From an uncultured Pseudomonadota bacterium (GTDB lineage: Bacteria > Myxococcota_A > UBA796 > CAJQPC01), in the NCBI GenBank assembly GCA_913060515.1, contig CAJXRZ010000051.1, forward strand, positions 1-41,385: a DNA stretch of 41,385 nt, given 5' to 3'. Below are positions 23,250-31,223 of this stretch, piece by piece. How positions within the stretch are numbered: position 1 is the stretch's first letter; every line of letters begins with the position of its first letter. The notes under the pieces were generated by a model. That model searched no databases. It was not told the DNA's origin and worked only from the letters and a program-made list of their open reading frames with translations. The translations under genes were made by a program, and so were the position numbers.

Positions 23250-23675
23250 CTACTCGACGTGGCAGGTCAGGCAGGGGAGGCTCTCCGCGTCCAACAGCTC
23301 CGTCATCAAGGGCAGCACTTCCTCGTGCATGAACAAGGCGCCCGGATCGGTGGTGTCGGGGCCAGGAAACGCACCCTCTTCCCAGTAGCCGGCCAGATCC
23401 TCGGAGGGCATGCTGAAGTCTGTCCCGCCGTCGGTGTGACAGGTGTCACAGCTGAAGTCAGCGTAGGCCTCGGCGTCGTAGGCCTGAAAGATCGCCGCCA
23501 TCTGCGGGGAGACATCCGTGGCCATGTAGGCGCTCTTCTCCGCGCCGCTCATCTCGGACCAGGTCGGGGCTGCGGTGCTGCTGTCCTGGGTGTCGTCGGT
23601 CACTTCGGTGTCTTTGTCGCAGCCAGTGAGGGCAAGGGTCCCAAAGAGGGCGAGCAAGGCAAGGCGAGGGGTCAT
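23250..23675 (-). CDS. Small lipoprotein with two CxxCH haem-type motifs
   Basis: A 141-residue protein starting at ATG 23675, seven bases after GGAG. The signal peptide MTPRLALLALFGTLALTGC is of normal length. After a Thr/Asp/Ser-rich linker the mature part has CDTCH in the middle and CLTCH only two residues from the C-terminus. Both fit covalent c-type haem attachment. Met residues between them (AALFQ-type region, LFMHEEVLPLM) could supply axial ligands. It may be a di-haem electron carrier on the periplasmic face. Haem attachment is not proven, and zinc or disulphide binding remains possible. Confidence 0.78.
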   Translation of the reverse strand: MTPRLALLALFGTLALTGCDKDTEVTDDTQDSSTAAPTWSEMSGAEKSAYMATDVSPQMAAIFQAYDAEAYADFSCDTCHTDGGTDFSMPSEDLAGYWEEGAFPGPDTTDPGALFMHEEVLPLMTELLDAESLPCLTCHVE

Positions 23676-23704
23676 TCAAAATCTCCGGGGTCAGCCCGGG
23701 AATA

Positions 23705-24202
23705 CTACCCTTTGTCTTCGCCTGTTGGGAAGTCCACGCAGAGCTGCTGCAGAGCGCCCAGGGCCTCGGTCCAGGACCGCCTGGTCTGCTCATCGGGTTG
23801 AGCATCGTAGTTTTGGCGGGCCTCCTCGGAGCGCAAGGCCGCTTGGCCGATCGCGGCCAGCTTGGGGTCCGAAGCAAACTCCGGCTCCACCGTGGGAGAC
23901 ATCGCACCCAGACCGCTCGGTGGCTCCGGCTCACAGACCACCGGGACCTTCGCACGTGGGCCCACCTCTTCAGGCTTGAGGGGGTAGGCGGCGGCGTACC
24001 AATCCGCGACCGCCTGAGCCGCCATCTGAGCTCCCCTGGAGGGCCCTTCGCAGCTCGCTTGGGCCGCAGCGAGAATCTCGGGCTCACGCTCCGCACAGAT
24101 GCGCGCCACGTCCTGGGCATAGGCCCGGACCCTCGCATCTGGGTCTGGTGTCGTTGTGGGAGAAGTCGGGGTGGTGGCGCAGGCCAGCATGAACAGAATC
24201 AT
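23705..24202 (-). CDS. Hypothetical short-signal lipoprotein
   Basis: A 165-residue protein with signal MILFMLAC (Cys8), then a Thr/Pro linker and a helical domain rich in Ala and Glu. Five further cysteines (RICAER, ASCEG, VVCEP, LQLCVD and the lipid Cys) are spread over the sequence. The start ATG at 24202 has no Shine-Dalgarno sequence; TATCCT lies six bases upstream, as for a leaderless transcript. Its start codon lies inside the opposite-strand gene's first codons. No family is recognised. Confidence 0.7.
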   Translation of the reverse strand: MILFMLACATTPTSPTTTPDPDARVRAYAQDVARICAEREPEILAAAQASCEGPSRGAQMAAQAVADWYAAAYPLKPEEVGPRAKVPVVCEPEPPSGLGAMSPTVEPEFASDPKLAAIGQAALRSEEARQNYDAQPDEQTRRSWTEALGALQQLCVDFPTGEDKG

Positions 24203-25193
24203 GGGCGCAGGATACAGGGCCGCCGTGCGCCTGCCCTACCAAGACCCCGCAGATCTGATCTGGCTCAGCGCAGCGCAGCGAATCGGCTGGAAGGTCGAGC
24301 GCTCCAGCGAGGTCTTCGCCAGCTTTGATGGCGTGGACACCTTGCGCATCTCTACAGCGCAGGACTTCGATCCCGACGACTGCTTGGCGCAGATGATCCT
24401 CCATGAGATCTGCCACGCCCTGGTGCAGGGCCCGGAGAACCTGAGCAAGCCTGACTTCGGCATGGAGAACATCGACGACTCGGATCTGTTGGCCGAATAC
24501 GCCTGCCACCGTCTGCAAGCGGCACTGCTGGACCCATACGGGCTGCGCCTGGCGCTCTCTCCGACCACCAATCATCGCCCCTACTACTTGGCATTGCCGG
24601 TCTGGCCTTGTTTGGGGGACGGGCAAGCGGCAGTCCTGGCCAGGGCCGGTCTAAAGCGCGCGAGAGAAGGCCAGTGGGCTCAGATCCTGACCCAAGCCCT
24701 GAGCGCAACAGCGGCGCTGGCAGACACGGTTCGCCACATCCCCGGAAACCTGTGGTCGCAGAGCCTGCCCAGGCACCCTTTGGGGCTGCCTCCCACCCGC
24801 GCGCCTCGGCCTTGCAGCGGGTGTGCATGGGGACAGAGCAGACGATGCTTGGTGGCCGATGCGCCCACGCCTGAACACGGCTGCGCAGCCTGGGAGCCGG
24901 TGCTCACAGAGGCGGACTGCGGGGACTGTGGTGCCTGCTGTCGGCAAGGCTTTGACGTGGTGGACCTGGAGCCGGACTCCCCTCTCCTGGCCCGGCCCGA
25001 CGTCGTGGACCACGGCTTTGGTCCCCAGCTTCCGCGCCCGGGGGGCTACTGCGTGGCCCTGACAGGAGAACAGGCACCCTACCGATGCGGGGTCTATGCA
25101 GATCGGCCGAAGAGCTGCCGGGATCTGGCCCCTGGCTCAGAGGGCTGCCTGGCGGCCAGAGAGCGCTGCGGCGTGTCCGGCGCCCTCCAATAG
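24189..25193 (+). CDS. HExxH metallopeptidase-like domain fused to YkgJ cysteine-cluster domain
   Basis: About 334 residues; the start may be ATG 24189 or 24201. The N-terminal half has ILHEICHALV, a zincin-type HExxH, with a later acidic/His helix (LLAEYACHRLQAALL) that could give the third ligand. After a Cys-containing linker (PCSGCAWG) the C-terminal domain shows the YkgJ/UPF0153 pattern: CGDCGACC, GGYCVAL, RCGVYADRPKSCRDLAPGSE and CLAARERCG. YkgJ domains bind a zinc or Fe-S cluster of unknown use. The pairing suggests a metal-dependent hydrolase with a metal-cluster module; substrate unknown. It diverges from the lipoprotein gene at 24202. Confidence 0.78.
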   Translation: MNRIMGAGYRAAVRLPYQDPADLIWLSAAQRIGWKVERSSEVFASFDGVDTLRISTAQDFDPDDCLAQMILHEICHALVQGPENLSKPDFGMENIDDSDLLAEYACHRLQAALLDPYGLRLALSPTTNHRPYYLALPVWPCLGDGQAAVLARAGLKRAREGQWAQILTQALSATAALADTVRHIPGNLWSQSLPRHPLGLPPTRAPRPCSGCAWGQSRRCLVADAPTPEHGCAAWEPVLTEADCGDCGACCRQGFDVVDLEPDSPLLARPDVVDHGFGPQLPRPGGYCVALTGEQAPYRCGVYADRPKSCRDLAPGSEGCLAARERCGVSGALQ

Positions 25194-25224
25194 GGCAACA
25201 GAATCAGACCTTCGACGGAGCAAC

Positions 25225-25911
25225 ATGCGCAAGCACCTCGGCGAGATGAGCGACATCCAGGTCGTCAGCACCCTCCTTCAAGTCCAAGGGCTGCACGTCC
25301 TTGACCTGGGCTGCGGCCCCGGCCACAACGCGCGTCTGCTCGCAGAGAGTGGTGCTGATGTCTTGGGGCTTGAACCGGACCCTGTTCAGGCCGAGCGAAA
25401 CCGAGAGAGCCCGGCCTTCCCAGGGGTGCAGCTGAGCGAGGGCCGCGCAGAGGCGCTCACCCAGGCCGATGAATCGGTGGACGGCGTGTTTCTGTTTCGC
25501 TCCCTGCACCACGTCCCGATGGACAGCATGGACAAGGCCCTGGCAGAGGCCGCCCGCGTGACTCGTCCAGGCGGCTTTGTCTTCGTCCTGGAGCCCAGCA
25601 TTCAGGGCAGTCACACCGCGCTGATGCTGCCCTTTCACGACGAGACCCAGGTCCGGGGCGCCGCACAGCAAGCGCTGGACCGCGCAGCGCGAGGGCTCTT
25701 CGCCTCACACGCCCAGTACGCGTGCCTGCAGCACATCCGCTACGAGAGCTTCGAGCAGCTGCTCACGCGCTTCTCATCGATGTCCTTCAACGACATCAGC
25801 GCCAAGAAGATCGACCAGCCGGGCGTGCGAGAGGCCTTCTCCAAAGGGCGAGATGATCAGGGCTTTAGCTTCGACCAGGTCAGCCTCATCGACGTGTTTC
25901 GCCTCGCCTAG
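25225..25911 (+). CDS. Class I SAM-dependent methyltransferase
   Basis: A 228-residue protein starting at ATG 25225, five bases after GGAG. Motif I is VLDLGCGPGHNARLL, the acidic ribose-binding end of strand 2 is GLEPDP, and the motif IV/post-I region is SVDGVFLFRSLHHV, followed by RPGGFVFVLEP. This is the UbiE/Methyltransf_11 pattern for small-molecule substrates. The C-terminal 80 residues have no motif that reveals the substrate. It follows the HExxH-YkgJ gene by 31 bases and may be co-transcribed with it. Confidence 0.88.
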   Translation: MRKHLGEMSDIQVVSTLLQVQGLHVLDLGCGPGHNARLLAESGADVLGLEPDPVQAERNRESPAFPGVQLSEGRAEALTQADESVDGVFLFRSLHHVPMDSMDKALAEAARVTRPGGFVFVLEPSIQGSHTALMLPFHDETQVRGAAQQALDRAARGLFASHAQYACLQHIRYESFEQLLTRFSSMSFNDISAKKIDQPGVREAFSKGRDDQGFSFDQVSLIDVFRLA

Positions 25912-25921
25912 CGGCTTCCGA

Positions 25922-26542
25922 CTACTCCTCGGGAATCAACGCGGCGGCCTCGGCCTTGGCGGCCAGCTCGGCAGCCTGCTTCTCATCTGCGATGCGCTTG
26001 GCGGCCGTGGCCTGGGCCTTCTCGGCCAAGTTGGCCAAGCCCTGCTCGTACTGACCGCCCAGCATCTCGTCCATGTCCATGAAGAGCGTGGCCATCTTCA
26101 TCTGGAAGTTGGGATGCTCCTCAAAGCCCCAGCGCACGCTCGTGCCGCCATCCACCTCCGTGAGCTCGTAGAACACTGTGCTGCTGCTCTCCCAAGGAGC
26201 GGTGAATACAAGCTCCTGCTCCATCTTGGTGGGCTCCTCGTAGGTGATGGTCTTCATCGAGCCGGTGCCCACCTCGTCGTTGCCCGACCAGGCGTAGGTG
26301 GAGCCAATGCCGTAGGCGGGCGTGGAGATCTCCCGGGTGGCAGCAGGATCCATCGGAGTCCAGGGGCTCCAGTCCACGAAGTTGTTGTAGTCCGCCACAT
26401 GCACCCAGATGTCCTGGGGCTGCGCATCGATGAGCAGGGTGCGCTCAACGGTGATGACATTGGGCTGCATGGCGGCTGCGCCCAGAAAGCCCACAAAGGC
26501 GAGCGCGAGGACACCGACACCGGCGATAACGACCTTCTTCAT
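25922..26542 (-). CDS. Membrane-anchored SRPBCC (START-like) family protein
   Basis: A 206-residue protein starting at ATG 26542, seven bases after AGGAG. One N-terminal membrane segment (VVIAGVGVLALAFVGFLGAA) is followed by a SRPBCC fold: RTLLIDAQPQDIWVHVADYN, FVDWSPWTPMDP, YAWSGNDEVGTGSM and TSVRWGFEEH. Such proteins bind hydrophobic ligands. The final 50 residues form a charged, Ala-rich helix. It converges with the methyltransferase gene, ten bases away. The ligand is unknown. Confidence 0.85.
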   Translation of the reverse strand: MKKVVIAGVGVLALAFVGFLGAAAMQPNVITVERTLLIDAQPQDIWVHVADYNNFVDWSPWTPMDPAATREISTPAYGIGSTYAWSGNDEVGTGSMKTITYEEPTKMEQELVFTAPWESSSTVFYELTEVDGGTSVRWGFEEHPNFQMKMATLFMDMDEMLGGQYEQGLANLAEKAQATAAKRIADEKQAAELAAKAEAAALIPEE

Positions 26543-26602
26543 TGGATACTCCTGTGTCTCGGGCCCCACACCGGACGCAGTCTTCTACCAGAGGCGGCCC
26601 TC

Positions 26603-28501
26603 TCAGATCCAGACCGGCGAGTGAATCGCCCAGTCTTGACCAGGGACCACCAGCAGCACCCATGGACCCCGCACGACCGCTTGCTGGGGGCCGCAAGACA
26701 ACACCTCGCTGCCACTCTCCGTGTGCAACTCCATCGTCTCGGCACCCTGACAATCCAGGTCCACGACCGCACCGCCCTCAACCCAATGCTCCGCCGGATG
26801 CACGCTCAGCCAAGGCCCGGAGCTGGCTACGCTGCGCCCATTGAAGAGCGCTCTCTCAAAGTGAGCGGCAGAGGGCAGCTCGGCATCGGGCACCTCCAGC
26901 CACGTCAGGGGACCCACCAAGCTCAGGCGCTCACCCTGGTCCAGAAGGCTGAGAAGCGCAGGCAGATCCTCCGCTCCCTCCACTCGGATCGCCGTCGGCG
27001 CGGGGCTCCATGCCCAGGCCGGCCCCGCCTGCGCTACCCAGTCCAGATCCACGATGCCCAAGCGCCCAGCCGCCGGCGTTGCCATCGCCATCGCCAACAG
27101 GTCCAAGGTGTCGAGGGCCTGGGAGTCCGCCGTTCCGAATCCAGCTTGGGTGTTCCGACTCCAACCCACGCTCCACACCACCCCAGAATCGCTCTGCGCG
27201 ATGGAGCCCGCCCGCAGCCGAATGCGCTCGGCCACCCACCCGGTTGTGTAGGGCCGGCCCACCTGCTCCGGGGCGCTCTGCACGGCGTAGGTGATGCCCC
27301 GGGCAGCAGCCAGCTGAGCATCGTCCAGAGGCTCGAGACGACTGCCAACCGAAGGCCACGGGGAGCGGAAGAAGTCAGCTTGGCGCCAATCACCCGGCTC
27401 CACGCGAGCCGTCCAGTCCAGCTCAGAGAAGTGAATCACACTGGCCTTGACGACGAGGTCAAGCTCGAGCGCGTTCCACTCGGGACCGGCCTCCAGGCGT
27501 AGGGCATGTTCTCCAGGGGGGAGGCTCAGGCTCTGATCCGGGCCCACCACCTGCTCTCCCAGAGGGCCTTGGACCACAAAGGCCTCGGGTCCATCCCAGA
27601 TGGGAATCCAAGTGCCGAAGACCCCGGGCTCCAAGCTCTCGCTGCCGATGGGCTGCTCTGGGCCCCAGATCTCACGCCTGGCAGCACAGCGCAGAGTGCG
27701 TGCCGACTCCGGCAGCATCGTCTCCCAGCTCGGCGGCATCCAAGCCACGACCCGGCCCTGGGCATCCAAGGCCTGAACCAAGCCGCCGTCCTCACAGACA
27801 CCGGCGCTGGCTTGGGTGTACAGCTCCTGCTGCGCGGGGTCCCAATCACCGACCACTATCTTTCTTAGATCCTCGAGTATGACCGCTCCACCCAAGTCCT
27901 GAATCCCTTCGGCGTCGCTCAGCAGCGCCTGCCCCGAACGATAGAAGCCTGTGTCGACCAGAACGTGGTCGCGGCCAGGGTGCACATAGAGCTGCGAGGC
28001 GCCCTCAAAGCTCACCGTCCGGCTGTCGACGGCCAGCCGCCAAGTGACCTGTACCGGCTCTCCTTCTTGGACATCGTCCAGCCCCGGTACCCCCATCGAG
28101 GTCCCTGCGACCCGCACCCATCCCCCCTCCGCATCCTGGCCCCAGTCCATCTCCTCGACCTTCATCCAGCCGCCCTGAACCAAGGGAATGGCTTCGATCA
28201 GGTGGTCGCTCACACCGCTCGGCGTGGCGTCAATCAGGGTCCCGCCACCGATCCGGTGCTTGCTCAAGGCCTCCGGCGAAGCCCGGAAGACCAAGCTGAG
28301 GTGCTGGTTCTCGAGCAGGATGTCCCCTCGCCTGCCGTCGCTACCTGAGGGCAGCTCTCCAGTGCAGCCCACCCGTTTGACGCGCAGCTGGCCGGCCCCC
28401 ATCTCCAGCGGGTCGCAGACCGTCCAGGGCAGGCCGGTCTCGGCGGTGGGCGCAGGGGGCCCGCAGCTCAGTACGAACCCGAGCAGCAGGGCCCAGCTCA
28501 G
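26603..28501 (-). CDS. Large lipoprotein, possibly a degenerate CehA/McbA-like PHP protein, CTG start
   Basis: The first ATG is at 28402, but the frame is open further upstream and encodes LSWALLLGFVLSCGPP, a perfect lipoprotein signal preceded by CTG at 28501. That CTG abuts the TAG stop of the previous gene, so CTG is the likely start, giving 632 residues. The N-terminal DILLENQHLSLVFRA and GGGTLIDATP resemble the front domain of CehA/McbA-type metallohydrolases in myxobacteria. The end has a block (ALFNGRSVASSGPWLSV) like theirs. The PHP metal ligands (HxH, SDxH) are absent, so catalysis is unlikely. Assignment to that family is tentative. Confidence 0.7.
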   Translation of the reverse strand: MSWALLLGFVLSCGPPAPTAETGLPWTVCDPLEMGAGQLRVKRVGCTGELPSGSDGRRGDILLENQHLSLVFRASPEALSKHRIGGGTLIDATPSGVSDHLIEAIPLVQGGWMKVEEMDWGQDAEGGWVRVAGTSMGVPGLDDVQEGEPVQVTWRLAVDSRTVSFEGASQLYVHPGRDHVLVDTGFYRSGQALLSDAEGIQDLGGAVILEDLRKIVVGDWDPAQQELYTQASAGVCEDGGLVQALDAQGRVVAWMPPSWETMLPESARTLRCAARREIWGPEQPIGSESLEPGVFGTWIPIWDGPEAFVVQGPLGEQVVGPDQSLSLPPGEHALRLEAGPEWNALELDLVVKASVIHFSELDWTARVEPGDWRQADFFRSPWPSVGSRLEPLDDAQLAAARGITYAVQSAPEQVGRPYTTGWVAERIRLRAGSIAQSDSGVVWSVGWSRNTQAGFGTADSQALDTLDLLAMAMATPAAGRLGIVDLDWVAQAGPAWAWSPAPTAIRVEGAEDLPALLSLLDQGERLSLVGPLTWLEVPDAELPSAAHFERALFNGRSVASSGPWLSVHPAEHWVEGGAVVDLDCQGAETMELHTESGSEVLSCGPQQAVVRGPWVLLVVPGQDWAIHSPVWI

Positions 28502-29263
28502 CTACTTTTCTTCTTTCACGAAGGTGATGGAGATGGGCACCAAGCGCACCTTCTTGGCCCAACCTGGGGCGTTTGGCGCAGTGTCCATGTAGGTGTAGAG
28601 ACGCGCCTCGCCAGACTTGACGGGCACCTTCCACTCCTCCTCAATCGGGATGTTGCCCGGAGCCTGTGGCGCGACCCAAGGCCACTTGTCAGTCTCGATG
28701 ACCTTGCCTTCGGCGTCCAGGTACTCAATGGCGATGTTCAAAGAGCGGATGTCTTTGTCACCGGTGTTCTTCATGTCCGCGCGGATCATGAAGCCGTCCA
28801 AGGGCCCATCGGGGTCCTCGGCCATGTTGGCGCCTTCGATCTCAGCAGGGCCGATCTCGATGTTGTCGACGTACTCCAAGACGGCCAAGCGGCGGCGGGC
28901 CTCCTGCTTGTACTTCTTTTGTCCCTTGGGGTACTCGTCCATGTAGGCCTGCCATCCGGCGGCCGTGTTGGCGTCGATCGCGGACTGGTAGGCGAAGGCC
29001 TCGCGACCCTCCTTGGCCTTGTCCATGAGCTTGGCCTCGGAGTCGTCGGCGTACTTGGCCATGTAGGCGTCGTAGGCCTCCAGAGTGCCCTCGGTCTCGG
29101 CGCGCTCCAGGTACAGCTCCTCCAAGCGCAGCTTGGCAGTGAAGGCGCTTGGGCTGCTGGGGGAAGCAGCGATGAAGGCCTCGTAGCCCTCGATGGTGTC
29201 TTGGGCCTGGATGTCCTTAAAGGAGGGGCCACAAGCGAGCAGGGCGGTGAGCAGAAACAGCAT
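28502..29263 (-). CDS. TPR-like lipoprotein
   Basis: A 253-residue protein starting at ATG 29263, five bases after GGAG; the longer frame to 29335 is not supported. The signal is MLFLLTALLAC (Cys11), with no basic residue. Residues 15-125 are helical repeats of TPR/Sel1-like character (EGYEAFIAASPSSPSAFTA, EAYDAYMAKYADDSEA, GWQAYMDEYPKGQKK). A beta-rich C-terminal domain (IRADMKNTGDKDIRSLNIAI, LDAEGKVIETD) resembles FxLYD-like domains of lipoproteins. The role is probably scaffolding or binding in the cell envelope. It is followed without a gap by the CTG-start lipoprotein gene. Confidence 0.8.
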   Translation of the reverse strand: MLFLLTALLACGPSFKDIQAQDTIEGYEAFIAASPSSPSAFTAKLRLEELYLERAETEGTLEAYDAYMAKYADDSEAKLMDKAKEGREAFAYQSAIDANTAAGWQAYMDEYPKGQKKYKQEARRRLAVLEYVDNIEIGPAEIEGANMAEDPDGPLDGFMIRADMKNTGDKDIRSLNIAIEYLDAEGKVIETDKWPWVAPQAPGNIPIEEEWKVPVKSGEARLYTYMDTAPNAPGWAKKVRLVPISITFVKEEK

Positions 29264-29295
29264 GGGAGCTCCGGGGAAGGTCCCAAGCCTATCAG

Positions 29296-29559
29296 CTATT
29301 TGGCCCCGGAATCGGTCCCGTCTTCCGTGGCGCACTCATTGCCACTGGTCACGTCCTCTTCCTTCTGCTCATCCAGGGCGATGGTGCAGTCGGTGAGCTC
29401 TTCTCCGATGGCGTCCTGGTGGATGGTGCGCAGCTCTGCGCAGTCCTCCTCAGGGTGGCAATCGCACATGTAGTCGACGTAGTCGTCGCAGGCGGAGGTC
29501 GGGACGCACGCCACACCGGTGGCGAGCAGGCTAATGGAGGCGATGAGGAAGCGGCGCAT
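29296..29559 (-). CDS. Small cysteine-rich lipoprotein
   Basis: An 87-residue protein starting at ATG 29559 after AGAGGG. The signal peptide MRRFLIASISLLATGVAC is of normal type. The mature part is acidic, with six more cysteines (SACDDY, MCDCHPEEDC, LTDCTI, NECATE), probably forming disulphides in the periplasm. The CDCHPEEDC segment could bind metal. No family is recognised. Confidence 0.75.
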   Translation of the reverse strand: MRRFLIASISLLATGVACVPTSACDDYVDYMCDCHPEEDCAELRTIHQDAIGEELTDCTIALDEQKEEDVTSGNECATEDGTDSGAK

Positions 29560-29647
29560 GAGCCCTCTCTTATTCAGGCAGCGGTGAGTAGACGAAGTGT
29601 GTGTCTATACGACACCACAGCCTGGACATTCAGAACTGGAGGTCGGT

Positions 29648-30415
29648 GTGAGCGAGCAACGTGTGGTCCTGATTACAGGTGCAAGCTCCGGTATCGGATA
29701 TCAGACGGCCTTGGCTTTTTCTGCGCATGGCGATCTGGTCGTGGGCACCGGGCGGGACCAAGAGCGCCTGGCGGCGCTCGCCGAGCATGTGGATCTGGCG
29801 CTGACCATGGATGTGACGGACTCCGTCTCGGTGCAGGCAGCCTGCGCAGCCGTGCTGGGACGCTACGGACGGGTGGACGTGCTGGTCCTCAACGCTGGCC
29901 AAGGGCACTTCGCGGGCACCATGGAGACCTCGCCTGAGGAGATCGCTGAGCTGATGGACGTGAACCTCTTGGGGGCACACCGGGTCACACAGCAGGTGCT
30001 TCCAGCGATGCTCAAGGCCAAGAGCGGCGTGATTCTGCCGGTGAGCTCGGTGGCCGGTCTGCGCGCCTACCCTCGCCACGGCGCCTACTGCGCGAGCAAG
30101 CACGCCCTGATCGGCTGGGCCGAGGCGCTGCGCTGTGAGCTCTTGGGAAGTGGCGTGGACGTGAGCGTGATCTGCCCCCCCGCGGTGGACACCCCCTTCT
30201 TCGTGAACGCCGGGTACATGACCTTCAAGGAAGACCACGAGGGCTTGGAGCTGATGAGCGCCGAGCAGGTGGGGGCGTACATCGTGGAGGCGGCCCGGGA
30301 GCGGCCCAGAATTCGGGTGCTGGGCGCACGGGCGCGGCTGCTTGAAGGACTCAACCGGGTGGCGCCCGGGGCGCTGGAGTGGATCCGAAGAAAGTCGGGC
30401 AAAATTGGGGTATAG
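29648..30415 (+). CDS. Short-chain dehydrogenase/reductase
   Basis: A 255-residue classical SDR with a GTG start at 29648, five bases after GGAGG. Cofactor motif TGASSGIG, the NAG structural motif LNAGQG, catalytic Ser in VSSVAG, and YCASK with catalytic Tyr and Lys are all present. A C-terminal extension of basic character (ALEWIRRKSGKIGV) may associate with the membrane. The substrate is unknown. Its leader contains an inverted repeat GTGTC-N5-GACAC at 29607-29621 that might be an operator. Confidence 0.9.
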   Translation: MSEQRVVLITGASSGIGYQTALAFSAHGDLVVGTGRDQERLAALAEHVDLALTMDVTDSVSVQAACAAVLGRYGRVDVLVLNAGQGHFAGTMETSPEEIAELMDVNLLGAHRVTQQVLPAMLKAKSGVILPVSSVAGLRAYPRHGAYCASKHALIGWAEALRCELLGSGVDVSVICPPAVDTPFFVNAGYMTFKEDHEGLELMSAEQVGAYIVEAARERPRIRVLGARARLLEGLNRVAPGALEWIRRKSGKIGV

Positions 30416-30488
30416 ACAGGATTGAAAGCAATCCGAAAGAGATGTTGAACCCCGTTCGATTAGAGGGCCCGCATCTCAGGAGTCCCCC

Positions 30489-31151
30489 ATGGCAAGCGTC
30501 TTGATCACCGGAGCAAACCGCGGCATTGGCTTGGCCCTGGCAGAACAGCTGCAGGCCCGCGGAGACCAGGTCATCGCCGTCTGCCGCCAGGCCTCGCCGG
30601 AGCTGCGTGCGCTGGATGTGCGCACTGAGGAGGGCGTCGATGTCACCGACGGAGCCAGCATCGAAGGACTGATGGAGTCTCTGGGCGGCCTGCGCTTGGA
30701 TTGGCTGATCAACAACGCTGGGACGATGCATCGAACCTTCCTCGGGAACATGGACTACGAGAGCGCGATGCAGCAGTTCATGGTCAACGCGCTGGGACCA
30801 CTGCGCATGACCGAGGCCATGCTGCCTCTGCTCAAGGCCGGCTCCAAAGTGGGCATCGTGACCTCGCGCATGGGATCGATCTCCGACAACACCTCCGGCG
30901 GCCAGTACGGCTACCGCATGAGCAAGGCTGCGGTGAACGCCGCTGGCGTGAGCCTGGCCCGAGATCTGGCTCCTCAAGCGATCGCCGTCGCTCTGCTGCA
31001 CCCCGGCTACGTGCAGACGGACATGACAAGCCAGCACGGCAATCTGACTCCGGCTGAGTCCGCCAGGGGCCTCATTGAGCGCATGGAAGCCCTGACCTTG
31101 GATAGCAGCGGTGGTTTCTGGCACGCGGAAGGCCAAGCGCTGCCTTGGTGA
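30489..31151 (+). CDS. C-factor (CsgA)-like short-chain dehydrogenase
   Basis: A 220-residue SDR starting at ATG 30489 after GGAG. Motifs are ITGANRGIG, NNAGTM, VTSRMGS (catalytic Ser) and YRMSK (Tyr and Lys). The short length and general layout resemble the C-factor/CsgA group known from Myxococcus fruiting-body signalling, which also has plain metabolic members. All catalytic residues are kept, so it is probably an active oxidoreductase. The upstream gap has a GGATTG/CAATCC hairpin (30419-30434). A link to developmental signalling is not shown by the sequence. Confidence 0.88.
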   Translation: MASVLITGANRGIGLALAEQLQARGDQVIAVCRQASPELRALDVRTEEGVDVTDGASIEGLMESLGGLRLDWLINNAGTMHRTFLGNMDYESAMQQFMVNALGPLRMTEAMLPLLKAGSKVGIVTSRMGSISDNTSGGQYGYRMSKAAVNAAGVSLARDLAPQAIAVALLHPGYVQTDMTSQHGNLTPAESARGLIERMEALTLDSSGGFWHAEGQALPW

Positions 31152-31201
31152 ACAACAGGCCTTTTGCCGCGCACTGAAAGCGCGATGGGCTGGGCTGCGT
31201 T

Positions 31202-31219
31202 GCCTCCCTGACAGGAGGC
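31202..31219 (+). promoter_or_regulatory. Hairpin occluding the ribosome binding site of the TonB gene
   Basis: GCCTCC (31202-31207) pairs perfectly with GGAGGC (31214-31219) around CTGACA. The AGGAGG ribosome binding site of the gene at 31224 lies in the 3' arm. Such a fold would lower translation unless opened, as in RNA thermometers or attenuators. Confidence 0.5.
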
Positions 31220-31223
31220 TGCA

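Noticed and set aside
30489-31151. A developmental C-signal system
   Set aside because: The CsgA-like protein keeps all SDR catalytic residues, and no other developmental signalling gene is nearby. General similarity does not support the role.
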